Positions 1 to 9,892 are shown, counted from the stretch's first letter. The stretch is DNA of 64,000 nucleotides from Gammaproteobacteria bacterium (GCA_018820765.1 JAHJNN010000012.1:248001-312000); one strand, 5' to 3'. Made by a program: numbers and translations. Notes: generated by a model not told the origin, from the sequence alone.

Positions 1-2683
1 GCAATTCGTCGCCGATGCGGTGCCCCAGCGTGTCGTTGACGTTCTTGAAATGATCGAGATCGACGAACAGGACGGCCAGCTGCGCGTCCTTGCGCTGGGC
101 GGTACTGAGATCGTGGCGGATGCGCTCGCGAAGCAAGGCCCGGTTCGGCAGCCCGGTGAGCGGGTCGTAGTGCGCCAACTGCTGGATGCGCGCCAGGGCT
201 TCCTTGTGCTGGGTGATGTCGCTTGAAATGCCGATGTAGTGGGCCACCTCGCCCTTCGCATCGAGCACCCGGATGATGGAGAGCGACTCCTGGTACAGGC
301 TGCCGTCCTTGCGGCGGTTCCATATCTCGCCCTGCCAGCGGCCCTGCGTGGTGATGGCTTCCCACATCGCGCGGTAGAACGCCCGATCGTGGCGCCCGGA
401 AGACAGCATGTGGGGTTCATGGCCCAGCGCGTCGGATTCGCTGTAGCCGGTGATGGCAGTGAACGCCTGATTGACCAGGATGATCTTGTGCTCGGCATCG
501 GTAATGAGGATGCCCTCGCCGCTCTGTTCGAACACGGTGGCGGCGAGTTCGAGCTGCGCCTTGGCCCGCTTGCGCCCGGTGATGTCGACGAAGGTCGCGA
601 TCGCCCCCACCACCACGCCGTCGGTGACGATGGGGTTGGACCAGTATTCGACCGGGATCGCGACGCCGTCCTTGCGCCAGAACACCTCGTCGGTCACGTT
701 GACCGCCTGGTTGAAGCGGTAGGCGTGGTGCATGTGACATTCGCTTTCCGGATAGGGACTGCCGTCGGCGCGCGCATGGTGGATCAGCGCATGGATGCGC
801 TTGTCCAGCACCTCGCGCTCGTCCTCGTAGCCCAGCATCTTCAGGAAGGCCCGGTTGACGAAGGTGCAGTTGCCGTCGAAGTCCACCCCATAGGCCGCTT
901 CGGCCATCGAATCGAGCAGCAGGCGCAGGCTCTCGCGCGAATCGCGCAAGGCCTGTTCGGCCAGCTTGCGCTCGGTAATATCCTCGCCCGACGCCAGCAC
1001 GCCGATGGCCCTGCCCGCCTCGTCCCGCAGCAGCGCGTTGTGCCAGGCCACCATGCGTTCCTCGCCGCGCTGGGTCAATACCGGGTTTTCCGCATACTCG
1101 GCGAGCTCGCCCTGGCCGCCTTGCAGCAACTGGAAAAAGGTTTCCCTGACGTCCTTGCGGAGGCGTTCGGGCAGGAAGAACTGGAACCAGTCCTTGCCGA
1201 GGATGTCCGCCTCCGGCACACCCAGAATTTCGCAGCCCTTGCGGTTGACGAGCTGCACCCGGCCTTCCGCATCCAGCGCGATCAGCATCACGCCGACGAT
1301 GTTCAGGTACTGCTGCGTCCGCTGCTGGGATTCCAGCAGCTCGCGCTGCGCCTGCACCCGCGCGGTGATGTCGCGGGCGACGCCCAGCACGCCGACGGGC
1401 TTGCCGTCCTCGTCGAGGATCGGCGTCTTGATCGTCTCGAACAGCCCGCGGCTGCCGTCGTCGGCGAAGTTCAGCCATTCTTCGTTGATGCTGGGCCTGC
1501 CGGCCGCCATGGCCTGGCGGTCGTGCTCGCGGAAAAAATCTGCCTGTTCCCGATCGACGAAATCGTAGTCGGTCTTGCCGACGATGTCGGCCTCGCGGGC
1601 GCCATAGAGCCGTTCGAACATCGGGTTGCAACTCAGGAAGACGCCATCCGCATCCTTCAGCCAGACCAGGTCGGGGATGGCGTCGAGCGTGGCGCGCAGC
1701 CTGCGCTGCGCCAGCAGGATTTCGGCGGTGCGCTGGGCGACGCGCGCCTCGAGCTGCTGCTTGTGCGTCCTCAAGTCGACAAAAAATCTGACCAGATAGC
1801 CCAGCATCAGGCTGAAAAGCAGCGCCAGCGCCGCCTTGGCCGCAAACCCGAGCGGGTGGCCCCAGCCCCTGGCCGGCGCCACGCTCAGGGTCCAGCTTGC
1901 GTTGGGGATCTGCAGGGCCTGTTCAACCGGGTCGTCCAGAAAAGCGGGCGAAGCGCGGGCGATGATCTGTTTTTGTCCGCTGTCCGGGTGGATGCGCCAA
2001 AGCTCGTAAGCCAGGCCCTGTTTGTCCAGGCCGGACAGATGGGCCAGATCCAGCCCGCCGGGCAGGCGCATCACGACGATGGTGAAGCCCCAGAACGAGG
2101 CCTTGCCCTTGCCGTCTTCCAGAAACACCGGCAGGCGTCCGACCACGCCCGTCCCCCCCATCGCCAGTTCGAACGGCCCGGCCAGGGTCAGCCTGCCGCT
2201 GTCGCGCGCGCGCAGGGCCTCCTTGCGTTGTGTCGGGGCGGCCAACAGATCCAGCCCGATGGCCTGCTCGTTGCCGGACAGGGGCGCCATGTTGCGGACC
2301 ACGCCGCCGGGCGCCAGCGCCAGCGCAGACGCGCCCGGGTACAAGGGCAACATGCCCGCGGCGACGGACTCAAAGTCGGGAACCCTGCCGTTGCCTTGGC
2401 GCACCAGGGCCGCCAGCGCATGGGTCGCGGCGAGCGCATGTTCGATGGTGTGCTCGATCACGTGGCCATGGTCGGCCGCCACCCGCGCAACCCGTTCCCG
2501 TTCGCCATGAACGGCATGCGCCTCGAGTTGCCAGACGATCACGCCCGAGAGGACGGCAGCAACAAGAAAGGCGAGGCCGCCCGCCATCAGCGAACGGCCT
2601 GGGCGGCCGGTGGGCGGAGGGCCGTCGCTGCCAGCCGGCGACGGCGACGCCTGAGTCGTTGATGCAGGACTTTCCGGCTTCAT
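1..2683 (-). CDS. CHASE/multi-PAS/GGDEF sensor protein (partial, C-terminus off window)
   Basis: Reading from the ATG at 2683, about 894 residues are visible before the left edge. A membrane segment near residues 33-54 is followed by a CHASE-type extracellular region, a second membrane segment near 283-303, and four successive PAS/PAC units, most ending in a D-I-T-x-(R/H)-K type PAC signature. Then comes the start of a GGDEF domain (HYDPLTGLPNRALL, then VDLDHFKNVNDTLGH). The window ends just before the GGDEF motif itself, so catalytic competence and any EAL domain cannot be judged. It is probably an inner-membrane diguanylate cyclase sensing a periplasmic signal. The antisense frame carries an 807-codon ORF that is a composition artefact. 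Confidence 0.88.
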   Translation of the reverse strand, partial: MKPESPASTTQASPSPAGSDGPPPTGRPGRSLMAGGLAFLVAAVLSGVIVWQLEAHAVHGERERVARVAADHGHVIEHTIEHALAATHALAALVRQGNGRVPDFESVAAGMLPLYPGASALALAPGGVVRNMAPLSGNEQAIGLDLLAAPTQRKEALRARDSGRLTLAGPFELAMGGTGVVGRLPVFLEDGKGKASFWGFTIVVMRLPGGLDLAHLSGLDKQGLAYELWRIHPDSGQKQIIARASPAFLDDPVEQALQIPNASWTLSVAPARGWGHPLGFAAKAALALLFSLMLGYLVRFFVDLRTHKQQLEARVAQRTAEILLAQRRLRATLDAIPDLVWLKDADGVFLSCNPMFERLYGAREADIVGKTDYDFVDREQADFFREHDRQAMAAGRPSINEEWLNFADDGSRGLFETIKTPILDEDGKPVGVLGVARDITARVQAQRELLESQQRTQQYLNIVGVMLIALDAEGRVQLVNRKGCEILGVPEADILGKDWFQFFLPERLRKDVRETFFQLLQGGQGELAEYAENPVLTQRGEERMVAWHNALLRDEAGRAIGVLASGEDITERKLAEQALRDSRESLRLLLDSMAEAAYGVDFDGNCTFVNRAFLKMLGYEDEREVLDKRIHALIHHARADGSPYPESECHMHHAYRFNQAVNVTDEVFWRKDGVAIPVEYWSNPIVTDGVVVGAIATFVDITGRKRAKAQLELAATVFEQSGEGILITDAEHKIILVNQAFTAITGYSESDALGHEPHMLSSGRHDRAFYRAMWEAITTQGRWQGEIWNRRKDGSLYQESLSIIRVLDAKGEVAHYIGISSDITQHKEALARIQQLAHYDPLTGLPNRALLRERIRHDLSTAQRKDAQLAVLFVDLDHFKNVNDTLGHRIGDEL

Positions 2684-2739
2684 GGTGTTGTTTTCAGCTT
2701 CCCTGAAGCCGCATCATAGCCGGTCTGGCCTGCGTCGCT

Positions 2740-2991
2740 TCAGATGACCGCGAACCCTACCAGCGCAATTTCGTCGCCGTCCCGGACGGGCGCGGATTTC
2801 TCCACGAACTGCTTGTTGATGGTGATGTTGAGCTTGGGATTGCCGAGCAGCATCTTCTTCCACATTTCGCCGCGTTTGGACAATACGAACAGCAAGCGCT
2901 CGACGTCGGTCACGTCGGGCGGCAGGGCGATTTCGTCCGAGGCCATGCCAAGGGTTTCGACCAGGTCGCCGAAAAACAGGATTTTCACCAT
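2740..2991 (-). CDS. MoaD/ThiS-like ubiquitin-fold protein without C-terminal GG
   Basis: An 83-residue protein with the beta-grasp pattern of MoaD/ThiS sulfur carriers: MVKILFFGDLVETLG at the start and a DGDEIALVGF segment near the end. Canonical MoaD ends in Gly-Gly, which is adenylated and thiocarboxylated. This protein ends in ALVGFAVI and has no GG. Either it is not a sulfur carrier, or it needs processing that the sequence does not show. It lies between the divergently placed uvrD and the sensor gene, with no moaE or moeB neighbour. The MoaD-like fold is well supported; the function is unknown. Confidence 0.7.
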   Translation of the reverse strand: MVKILFFGDLVETLGMASDEIALPPDVTDVERLLFVLSKRGEMWKKMLLGNPKLNITINKQFVEKSAPVRDGDEIALVGFAVI

Positions 2992-3038
2992 GGGGAGCCC
3001 TTTATAATTCGCAATTGACCGCCCGATTTTACCCCCGT

Positions 3039-5165
3039 ATGTCCGCCCATCTGCTGGAGAACCTCAACCCCGAACAGCGCGCCGCCGTGACGCTGCCGCA
3101 CGAATCGGCGCTGATTCTGGCCGGGGCGGGCTCGGGCAAGACGCGCGTGCTGACCACGCGCATCGTATGGCTGATCCAGACCGGCCAGGTGTCGCCGCAC
3201 GGCATTCTCGCGGTGACTTTCACCAACAAGGCGGCCAAGGAAATGCTCACGCGCATTTCGGCGATGCTGCCGATCAACACGCGCGGCATGTGGGTCGGCA
3301 CCTTCCATGGGCTGGCCAACCGGCTGCTGCGCACGCATTACCGCGAGTCGGGGTTGCCGCAGTCGTTCCAGATCCTGGACAGTGCCGACCAATTGTCGGC
3401 GATCAAGCGGCTGATGAAGGCGATGAACGTCGACACCGAGAAATACGAACCGAAGAAAGTGCAGTGGTTCATCAACGGCCACAAGGAGGCCGGGCGCCGC
3501 GCGCGCGACGCCGAGGCCTTCGACGAATACTCGATGCGGCTGGCCGAGCTGTACGAGGCCTACGACGCGCAATGCCAGCGCGAAGGGGTGGCGGATTTTC
3601 CCGAACTGCTGCTGCGCTCCTATGAGCTCCTGTACCGCAACGAGCCGCTGCGCCAGCATTACCGGGACCGCTTCCGCCACATCCTGATCGACGAATTCCA
3701 GGACACCAACACGCTGCAGTACCGCTGGCTGAAGCTGTTCGCCGGCCCGCACACGGCGCTGTTCGCGGTCGGCGACGACGACCAGTCGATCTACGCCTTC
3801 CGCGGCGCCAACACCGCCAACATGGCCGAGTTCGAGCGCGAGTTCGCGCACGGCAACGTGATCAAGCTGGAGCAGAACTACCGCAGCCACGGCCACATCC
3901 TCACCGCTGCCAACACCCTGATCGCGCAGAACGCGCACCGCCTGGGCAAGAACCTGTGGACGGCGGAAGGCGAAGGCGAGCCGATCCGCATTTTCGACGC
4001 CTATTCCGATCAGGACGAGGCGAGCTTCGTGGTCGACGAGGTGCGCGCACTCAACCGCGAGGGGGTGAACCTGTCCGACATGGCGCTCCTGTATCGCTCC
4101 AATGCGCAGTCGCGGGTGCTGGAGCATGCGCTGTTCTCGGCCGGCGTGCCGTACCGGGTCTACGGCGGCCTGCGCTTTTTCGAGCGCCAGGAAATCAAGC
4201 ATGCGCTGGCCTACCTGCGCCTGTTGACCAACCCGGAAGACGACGGCGCCTTCCTGCGCGTGGTGAATTTCCCCACCCGCGGCATCGGCGCGCGCAGCCT
4301 GGAACAGCTGGCCGATTCCGCCGCGCGTTCGGGCGCGAGCCTGTGGCAGGCAGCCTGCACCGGCGGCGGCAAGGTCGCCGGTTTCGCCCGGCTGATCGAG
4401 GACATCAAGGCGGCCACGCGCGACCTGCCGCTGGCGGAAGCGATCGACCATGTGATCGAAACCTCGGGGCTGGCCGACTACTACCGCGCCGACAAGGAAG
4501 GCGCCGATCGGCTGGAGAACCTCAACGAACTGGTCAACGCAGCGGCGCTGTTCTCGGAGGAATCCGAGGAAAACACCCTGGATGCCTTTTTGGCCCACGC
4601 CGCGCTGGAGGCAGGCGAGCACCAGGCCGGCGCCGGCCACGACGCACTGCAGCTGATGACGGTGCATGCCGCCAAGGGACTGGAGTTTCACGCGGTGTTC
4701 ATCACCGGCCTGGAAGAAGGCCTGTTCCCGCACGAGCAGAGCGCGCATGAAGAGAATGGGCTGGAGGAGGAACGGCGGCTGATGTACGTGGCGATCACCC
4801 GCGCGCGGCGGCGGCTCTATCTGTCGCATGCGCAGTCACGCATGCTGCACGGGCAGATCCGCTACAGCCTGCCGTCGCGCTTCCTGGAGGAGCTGCCGGA
4901 GCAGGTGCTGATGCACCTCAACCGCCGCAGCGAGCCGGCCTATCCCTCAGGTGGTTTCAGTGCGCCGGCAGCCGCGCCGCGCAGCACGCAGACCAGCAAC
5001 GACACCGGTTACCGCGTGGGCCAGAGCGTCGCCCACGCCAAGTTCGGCACCGGAATCATCATCGATTTCGAGGGACGCGGCAGTGATGCGCGGGTGCAGG
5101 TGAAATTCCGCGACGCCGGCACCAAGTGGCTGGCGCTGGCGTACGCCAAGCTGTCGACGGCCTGA
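3039..5165 (+). CDS. uvrD: ATP-dependent DNA helicase II (UvrD)
   Basis: A superfamily 1 3'-5' helicase of 708 residues from the ATG at 3039; an in-frame TTG at 3015 is less likely. Walker A is AGAGSGKT at residues 29-36 and motif II is DEFQD at about 218-222. Later helicase motifs include DDDQSIYAFRGA, EQNYRS and VAITRARRRLY. The C-terminal tail (HAKFGTGIIIDFEG, then KWLALAYAKL) is the one found on UvrD rather than Rep. UvrD acts in nucleotide excision repair and methyl-directed mismatch repair. The stop codon directly abuts the stop of the convergent downstream gene. Confidence 0.95.
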   Translation: MSAHLLENLNPEQRAAVTLPHESALILAGAGSGKTRVLTTRIVWLIQTGQVSPHGILAVTFTNKAAKEMLTRISAMLPINTRGMWVGTFHGLANRLLRTHYRESGLPQSFQILDSADQLSAIKRLMKAMNVDTEKYEPKKVQWFINGHKEAGRRARDAEAFDEYSMRLAELYEAYDAQCQREGVADFPELLLRSYELLYRNEPLRQHYRDRFRHILIDEFQDTNTLQYRWLKLFAGPHTALFAVGDDDQSIYAFRGANTANMAEFEREFAHGNVIKLEQNYRSHGHILTAANTLIAQNAHRLGKNLWTAEGEGEPIRIFDAYSDQDEASFVVDEVRALNREGVNLSDMALLYRSNAQSRVLEHALFSAGVPYRVYGGLRFFERQEIKHALAYLRLLTNPEDDGAFLRVVNFPTRGIGARSLEQLADSAARSGASLWQAACTGGGKVAGFARLIEDIKAATRDLPLAEAIDHVIETSGLADYYRADKEGADRLENLNELVNAAALFSEESEENTLDAFLAHAALEAGEHQAGAGHDALQLMTVHAAKGLEFHAVFITGLEEGLFPHEQSAHEENGLEEERRLMYVAITRARRRLYLSHAQSRMLHGQIRYSLPSRFLEELPEQVLMHLNRRSEPAYPSGGFSAPAAAPRSTQTSNDTGYRVGQSVAHAKFGTGIIIDFEGRGSDARVQVKFRDAGTKWLALAYAKLSTA

Positions 5166-5936
5166 CTAGAGCGACACGACCTTACTGGGTGCGGGCTCGT
5201 CCGCCCACACCGCGAAGATCGCCTGATACGACGCATACAGCGAGCCGAACAGGATAGGCATCGCGACCAGCAGACCCAGCAGAAGCGGCACCAGCGCAGC
5301 GAGGATCAGCACCGCGCCGAGCGCCAATCCGTTCACCAGCATCGCCGCCCAGTTTTTGGCGACGGCCCTGAGGCTCACCCCCAGCGCGGTGGCCGGACGG
5401 GCGCCGCCGAACAGGATCAGCGCGGGCGCGAACCAGGTCGCCATGATCAGCGGGGTGAACAGCGCCATCCCGGTGAGCAACGCCGGCATGGACTGATTCA
5501 GGATCGCTTGCATTTCCGCCGGGTCTTGCTGCGTCTGTGCCGCGGCCATCAGCGCCTGCGGGTCGAATCCCATGCCGAGCATGACCTGGCCGATCAACAG
5601 GGTGCCGAGCAGCTGCACCGCGCCGACGGCCATCAAGGGGATGGCGGGCCCCTGCACCCCGGCCAGGAACTGCGGCAGCTCGAGTTCGATGCCGTCGTCG
5701 AGCGCGCGATACGCGGCCATGAAGCCGGCCACCATCAGCGGCGACGCCAGCTCCGACAGCGAGCCGCCCACCACGGGGATGAGGCCGAGCGCCATCACCA
5801 CGCCGAACAGCACGCCGAACGCGGCAGACAGCAACAGGGGATTTTTGCGATACAGGCGAAAGCCTGCGGCCACCCACTGGAAACCCTGGCTGGCCGCGAC
5901 CTTGCGCGGGATGTCTTGATCGGAAGCGGTATTCAT
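5166..5936 (-). CDS. BPSS1780-family membrane protein
   Basis: A 256-residue hydrophobic protein. Its N-terminus (QGFQWVAAGFRLYRKNPLLL) is the hallmark of the betaproteobacterial BPSS1780 membrane family. Several membrane segments follow: LLSAAFGVLFGVVMALGLIPVV, PLMAVGAVQLLGTLLIGQVML, a segment near residue 165, and two C-terminal segments rich in Leu/Ala/Val. No catalytic motif is visible and the function is unknown. It is convergent with uvrD without any spacer, so transcription must terminate inside one of the two genes. Confidence 0.8.
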   Translation of the reverse strand: MNTASDQDIPRKVAASQGFQWVAAGFRLYRKNPLLLSAAFGVLFGVVMALGLIPVVGGSLSELASPLMVAGFMAAYRALDDGIELELPQFLAGVQGPAIPLMAVGAVQLLGTLLIGQVMLGMGFDPQALMAAAQTQQDPAEMQAILNQSMPALLTGMALFTPLIMATWFAPALILFGGARPATALGVSLRAVAKNWAAMLVNGLALGAVLILAALVPLLLGLLVAMPILFGSLYASYQAIFAVWADEPAPSKVVSL

Positions 5937-5999
5937 GCGGCCGATTTTAACCGACGCGCAGGACGATTCCGGCCCGCATTTGAAGCGAGACGCGAAGAA

Positions 6000-6323
6000 T
6001 CAGAACTCCTTGATCACCCACATCGGCGGCTGCACGCCGGAACCGAGGGTGTCGCGCCGCGCAAACTGCCCGGTGCCGTCCTGGTCGATGAGGTAATACG
6101 GCTTGCCGACCTTGGGAATGACTTTCAGCATGTACAGCCGGCCGTTGGCGCGGTATTCGACGACGCGCCCCTGGCTGCTCGGCGTGATCGTCACTGCCGG
6201 CGCGTCGTCCGGACCCGGTACGCCGTCGGGCGCCGGTTTCAGTTCGGGCGGACGGTCGGTCGGAGCGGCGGCAACGGCGATGCCGCTCAGCATCAGGGTC
6301 AACAGCAAGACGGGGGTACGCAT
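6000..6323 (-). CDS. DUF2782 domain-containing exported protein
   Basis: Starting at the ATG at 6323 gives 107 residues with a clear signal peptide (MRTPVLLLTLMLSGIAVAAA). Next is a Pro-rich linker and a compact domain with VVEYRANGRLYMLKVIPK and GKPYYLIDQDGTGQF, matching DUF2782. An upstream ATG at 6416 would remove the signal peptide from the terminus and is rejected. Probably periplasmic; no function is known for the family. The neighbouring LOG gene upstream and polA give no functional hint. Confidence 0.8.
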   Translation of the reverse strand: MRTPVLLLTLMLSGIAVAAAPTDRPPELKPAPDGVPGPDDAPAVTITPSSQGRVVEYRANGRLYMLKVIPKVGKPYYLIDQDGTGQFARRDTLGSGVQPPMWVIKEF

Positions 6324-6357
6324 GGCAGGCTCCGGACAGGGATGAATAGGGCTGGAA

Positions 6358-7086
6358 TTACAGGCTGAACTGGATTTCGCGTTCGGCCAGGGACGGCATG
6401 AAGCCGCGTTTTTCATAGTGGCTGAAAATGGCGTCGACCACCGCTTCGGGGGTGTCGATGATGTGGATCAGATCGATGTCCTCGGGCGAGATCATGCCTT
6501 CGCCGATCAGCGAGGTCTTCACCCAGTCGGCCAGTCCCGACCAGAAGGTCGAGCCCACCAGGATGATGGGAATGTGCGCGATTTTTCCGGTCTGCACCAG
6601 GGTCAGCGCCTCGAACAGTTCGTCCAGCGTGCCGAAGCCGCCCGGCATGACGACATAGGCCGCGGCGAATTTGACGAACATGACCTTGCGCGCGAAGAAG
6701 TGCTGGAAGGTCTGGCTGATGTCCTGGTAGGCGTTGGCGCTCTGCTCGTGCGGCAGCTGGATGTTGAGGCCGACGCTGGGCGATTTGCCGAAATAGGCGC
6801 CCTTGTTGGCCGCTTCCATGATGCCGGGGCCGCCGCCCGAAATGACCGAGAAGCCGGCGTCGGACAGCTTGCGCGCGATCTCTTCGGTCAGCGTGTAATA
6901 GGCATGATCGGGCGGCGTGCGGGCGCTGCCGAAGATCGATACCGCCGGGCGGATGAACGCCAGGCGTTCGGTCGCCTCGACGAACTCTGCCATAATCCCC
7001 AGCATCCGCCACGACTCGCGCGCCGAGTAATCGATCTCGGCAGTACGCCCCGGATCGGCGGCGGCAGGCAATTTATCAAAGTGCAT
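6358..7086 (-). CDS. LOG-family nucleotide phosphoribohydrolase-like protein (TIGR00730)
   Basis: A 242-residue Rossmann-fold protein with the LOG/lysine-decarboxylase-like signatures SGGGPGIMEAANKGA and PGGFGTLDELFEA, the phosphate-binding and catalytic motifs of cytokinin riboside monophosphate phosphoribohydrolases. In bacteria these proteins hydrolyse nucleoside 5'-monophosphates such as AMP to base and ribose phosphate. The physiological substrate here is not determinable. Its ATG (7086) lies only 13 bp from the GTG of divergent polA (7100), so each promoter must overlap the other gene's 5' end. Confidence 0.88.
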   Translation of the reverse strand: MHFDKLPAAADPGRTAEIDYSARESWRMLGIMAEFVEATERLAFIRPAVSIFGSARTPPDHAYYTLTEEIARKLSDAGFSVISGGGPGIMEAANKGAYFGKSPSVGLNIQLPHEQSANAYQDISQTFQHFFARKVMFVKFAAAYVVMPGGFGTLDELFEALTLVQTGKIAHIPIILVGSTFWSGLADWVKTSLIGEGMISPEDIDLIHIIDTPEAVVDAIFSHYEKRGFMPSLAEREIQFSL

Positions 7087-7099
7087 TTTCGAGCGCCTC

Positions 7100-9826
7100 G
7101 TGAACGAATCCAGTGTAAATCAATCCAGAAAAACCCTGCTATTGGTGGACGGCTCGTCCTATCTGTATCGCGCGTTCCATGCACTGCCCGACCTGCGCAA
7201 CACGGCGGGCGAGCCGACCAATGCGATCAAGGGCGTGCTTTCGATGCTGCGCCGCCTGCAGAAGGACTTTGCGGCCGATTATATCGCCTGCGTGTTCGAC
7301 GCGAAGGGCAAGACCTTTCGCGACGACCTCTACCCCGACTACAAAGCGCACCGCCCCCCCATGCCGGACGACCTGCGCTGCCAGATCGAGCCGCTGCACG
7401 AAGTGATCCGCGCCGAGGGCTGGCCGCTCGTCGTCATCGACGGCGTCGAGGCCGATGACGTCATCGGCACCCTGGTGCAGCACGCCACGAGGCAGGGCAT
7501 CCGCAGCATCGTCTCCACCGGCGACAAGGACATGGCGCAACTGGTCGACGACCATGTGACCCTGGTCAACACCATGAGTGAGGAAACGCTCGACGAAGCC
7601 GGTGTCGCCGCCAAGTTCGGCGTGCCGCCCGAGCGCATCCTCGACTACCTCACGCTGATCGGCGATGCCGTCGACAACGTGCCCGGCGTCGCCAAGGTCG
7701 GCCCGAAAACCGCGGTGAAATGGCTGGCCGAATACGGCACACTCGACAACCTGCTGGCGCATGCCGACGAAATCAAGGGCGTGGTCGGCGACAACCTGCG
7801 CGCCGCCCTGGACTGGCTGCCGCAGGCGCGCGTGCTGCTCACCATCAAGTGCGATGTGGCGCTGCCCTTCGATTTCGACGACCTCGTCCTGAAGCCGCGC
7901 GATGCCGATGCGCTGCGCTCGCTGTTCGAGCGCTACGAATTCCGCAGCTGGCTGCGCGAACTCGATGCGGCTGCCACGGCGAGCCCTGAGATGCCGGAAC
8001 AGGATGCCAGCGGCAACCATCGCGTCCATTACGACACTATACTCAGCGACGCTCAGCTCGACGCCTGGATCGCCAAACTGAATGCGGCGCCGGCGTTTGC
8101 GCTCGACACCGAAACCACCAGCCTCAATGCGATGCAGGCCGAGCTGGTCGGCATTTCGTTCGCCATTACCCACGGCGAAGCGGCCTACCTGCCGTTGGCG
8201 CACCACTATGCCGGCGCGCCCGCGCAGCTCGATCGCGCCGCCGCGCTGGCGAAGCTGAAGCCGCTGCTGGAGAACCCCGAACCCAAAATCATCGGCCAGC
8301 ATCTGAAATACGACCGCCATGTCTTTGCCAACGTCGGCATCGCGCTCGGCGGCGTGATCGACGATACGCTGCTGCAGTCCTACGTGCTCGAAGCCCACCA
8401 GTCGCACGAGCTCGGCAACCTGGCGTCGCGCCACCTGGGACTGGCCACGATCAGCTACGACGACGTCACCGGCAAGGGCGCGTCGCGCATCGGCTTCGAG
8501 CAGGTCGACCTCGAGCGCGCCAGCGAATACGCGGCGGAAGACGCCGACGTCACCCTGCGCGTGCGCGATGCGCTGGCGCCGCAGATTGCCGCGTCCGACA
8601 AGCTTGATTACGTGTACCGCCAGATCGAACTGCCGGTGGCCGAAATACTTTTCCGCATGGAGCGCGCCGGCGTGCTGCTCGACCGGAATTTACTGGCGGT
8701 GCAAAGCGGCGAACTCGGCAGGAAGATGCTGGAACTGGAACAGCGCGCCTACCAGGAAGCCGGGCAGCCATTCAACATGAGTTCGCCCAAGCAGATCGGC
8801 GACATTCTCTTTACGCAAAAGGGCCTGCCGGTCGTCCGCAAGACGCCGGGCGGCGCGCCGTCCACCGACGAGGAGACGCTGGCGCTGCTGGCGCTCGACC
8901 ACCCGATTGCGCGGGCGATCCTCGATTACCGCGGCATGGCCAAGCTGAAATCGACCTACACCGACAAGCTGCCGCAAATGGTGCACCCGCGCACCGGGCG
9001 CCTGCACACCAGCTATTCGCAGGCCACCGCGGTGACCGGGCGGCTGGCGAGTTCCGACCCCAACCTGCAGAACATTCCCGCGCGCACCGCCGAGGGCCGC
9101 CGCATCCGCGAGGCCTTCATCGCGCCGCCCGGGCACGTGCTGGTTTCGGCCGACTATTCGCAGATCGAGCTGCGCATCATGGCGCACCTGTCGGACGACG
9201 CCGGCCTCCTGACCGCGTTTGCCGAGGACCGCGACATCCACACCGCGACCGCCGCCGAAGTGTTCGGCGTGCCGCTGGCCGAGGTCAGCAACGATCAGCG
9301 GCGCATGGCCAAGGTCATCAACTTCGGTCTGATCTACGGCATGTCGGCGTTCGGCCTGGCCAGCCAGCTCAACCTGGAACGCGCCGCCGCGCAGGCCTAC
9401 ATCGACCGCTACTTCGCGCGCTACCCCGGCGTGGCCGACTACATGCAGCGCACGCGCGAAGCCGCGCGAAGCCAGGGCTACGTCGAGACCGTGTTCGGCC
9501 GCCGGCTGTACCTGCCCGAGATCAACGCGAAGAACGGCCAGCGGCGTCAGGGCGCCGAGCGCGCCGCGATCAACGCGCCGATGCAGGGCACTGCAGCCGA
9601 TCTCATCAAGCTGGCGATGATCGCGGTACAGCGCTGGCTGGACGACGAAAAGCTGTCCAGCCGCCTGCTGCTGCAGGTGCACGACGAACTCATCCTCGAA
9701 GTGCCCGAGAACGAGCTCGACCGCGTGCGCGCCGAACTGCCGGCCCACATGTGCAACGTCGCCGCGCTCAAGGTGCCCTTGCGCGTCGGCGTGGGCGCCG
9801 GCAGCAACTGGGAGGCGGCGCACTAG
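7100..9826 (+). CDS. polA: DNA polymerase I
   Basis: 908 residues, starting at GTG 7100; the conserved N-terminus KTLLLVDGSSYLYRAFHALP follows after ten residues. It has an N-terminal 5'-3' exonuclease (flap endonuclease) domain to about residue 300. A 3'-5' exonuclease domain follows, with FALDTETTSLNAMQAE keeping the acidic metal ligands, so proofreading looks intact. The polymerase domain has motif A (SADYSQIEL, Asp685), the O-helix (RRMAKVINFGLIYG) and motif C (VHDE at about 860-863). Functions in Okazaki fragment processing and repair. A strong terminator follows. Confidence 0.97.
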   Translation: MNESSVNQSRKTLLLVDGSSYLYRAFHALPDLRNTAGEPTNAIKGVLSMLRRLQKDFAADYIACVFDAKGKTFRDDLYPDYKAHRPPMPDDLRCQIEPLHEVIRAEGWPLVVIDGVEADDVIGTLVQHATRQGIRSIVSTGDKDMAQLVDDHVTLVNTMSEETLDEAGVAAKFGVPPERILDYLTLIGDAVDNVPGVAKVGPKTAVKWLAEYGTLDNLLAHADEIKGVVGDNLRAALDWLPQARVLLTIKCDVALPFDFDDLVLKPRDADALRSLFERYEFRSWLRELDAAATASPEMPEQDASGNHRVHYDTILSDAQLDAWIAKLNAAPAFALDTETTSLNAMQAELVGISFAITHGEAAYLPLAHHYAGAPAQLDRAAALAKLKPLLENPEPKIIGQHLKYDRHVFANVGIALGGVIDDTLLQSYVLEAHQSHELGNLASRHLGLATISYDDVTGKGASRIGFEQVDLERASEYAAEDADVTLRVRDALAPQIAASDKLDYVYRQIELPVAEILFRMERAGVLLDRNLLAVQSGELGRKMLELEQRAYQEAGQPFNMSSPKQIGDILFTQKGLPVVRKTPGGAPSTDEETLALLALDHPIARAILDYRGMAKLKSTYTDKLPQMVHPRTGRLHTSYSQATAVTGRLASSDPNLQNIPARTAEGRRIREAFIAPPGHVLVSADYSQIELRIMAHLSDDAGLLTAFAEDRDIHTATAAEVFGVPLAEVSNDQRRMAKVINFGLIYGMSAFGLASQLNLERAAAQAYIDRYFARYPGVADYMQRTREAARSQGYVETVFGRRLYLPEINAKNGQRRQGAERAAINAPMQGTAADLIKLAMIAVQRWLDDEKLSSRLLLQVHDELILEVPENELDRVRAELPAHMCNVAALKVPLRVGVGAGSNWEAAH

Positions 9827-9846
9827 CTGCCAGGATCGCGGGCGAT

Positions 9847-9875
9847 AAAAAACGGGCGCCGAAGCGCCCGTTTTC
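9847..9875. terminator. Bidirectional rho-independent terminator between polA and the OmpA-like gene
   Basis: The arms AACGGGCGC (9851-9859) and GCGCCCGTT (9864-9872) form a nine-pair stem with a CGAA loop. The stem is preceded by an A-run and followed by a T-run, so it can serve both convergent genes. Confidence 0.88.
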
Positions 9876-9892
9876 ATCTGCACCGATCCGGC

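Noticed and set aside
239-2662. 807-codon plus-strand ORF over the sensor gene
   Set aside because: It is antisense to a gene with clear PAS and GGDEF motifs and has no recognisable domain; long antisense ORFs are common in high-GC DNA.
2985-4829. 614-codon minus-strand ORF over uvrD
   Set aside because: Mirror of uvrD codon bias, with low-complexity Arg/Gln/Val content and no family signature.
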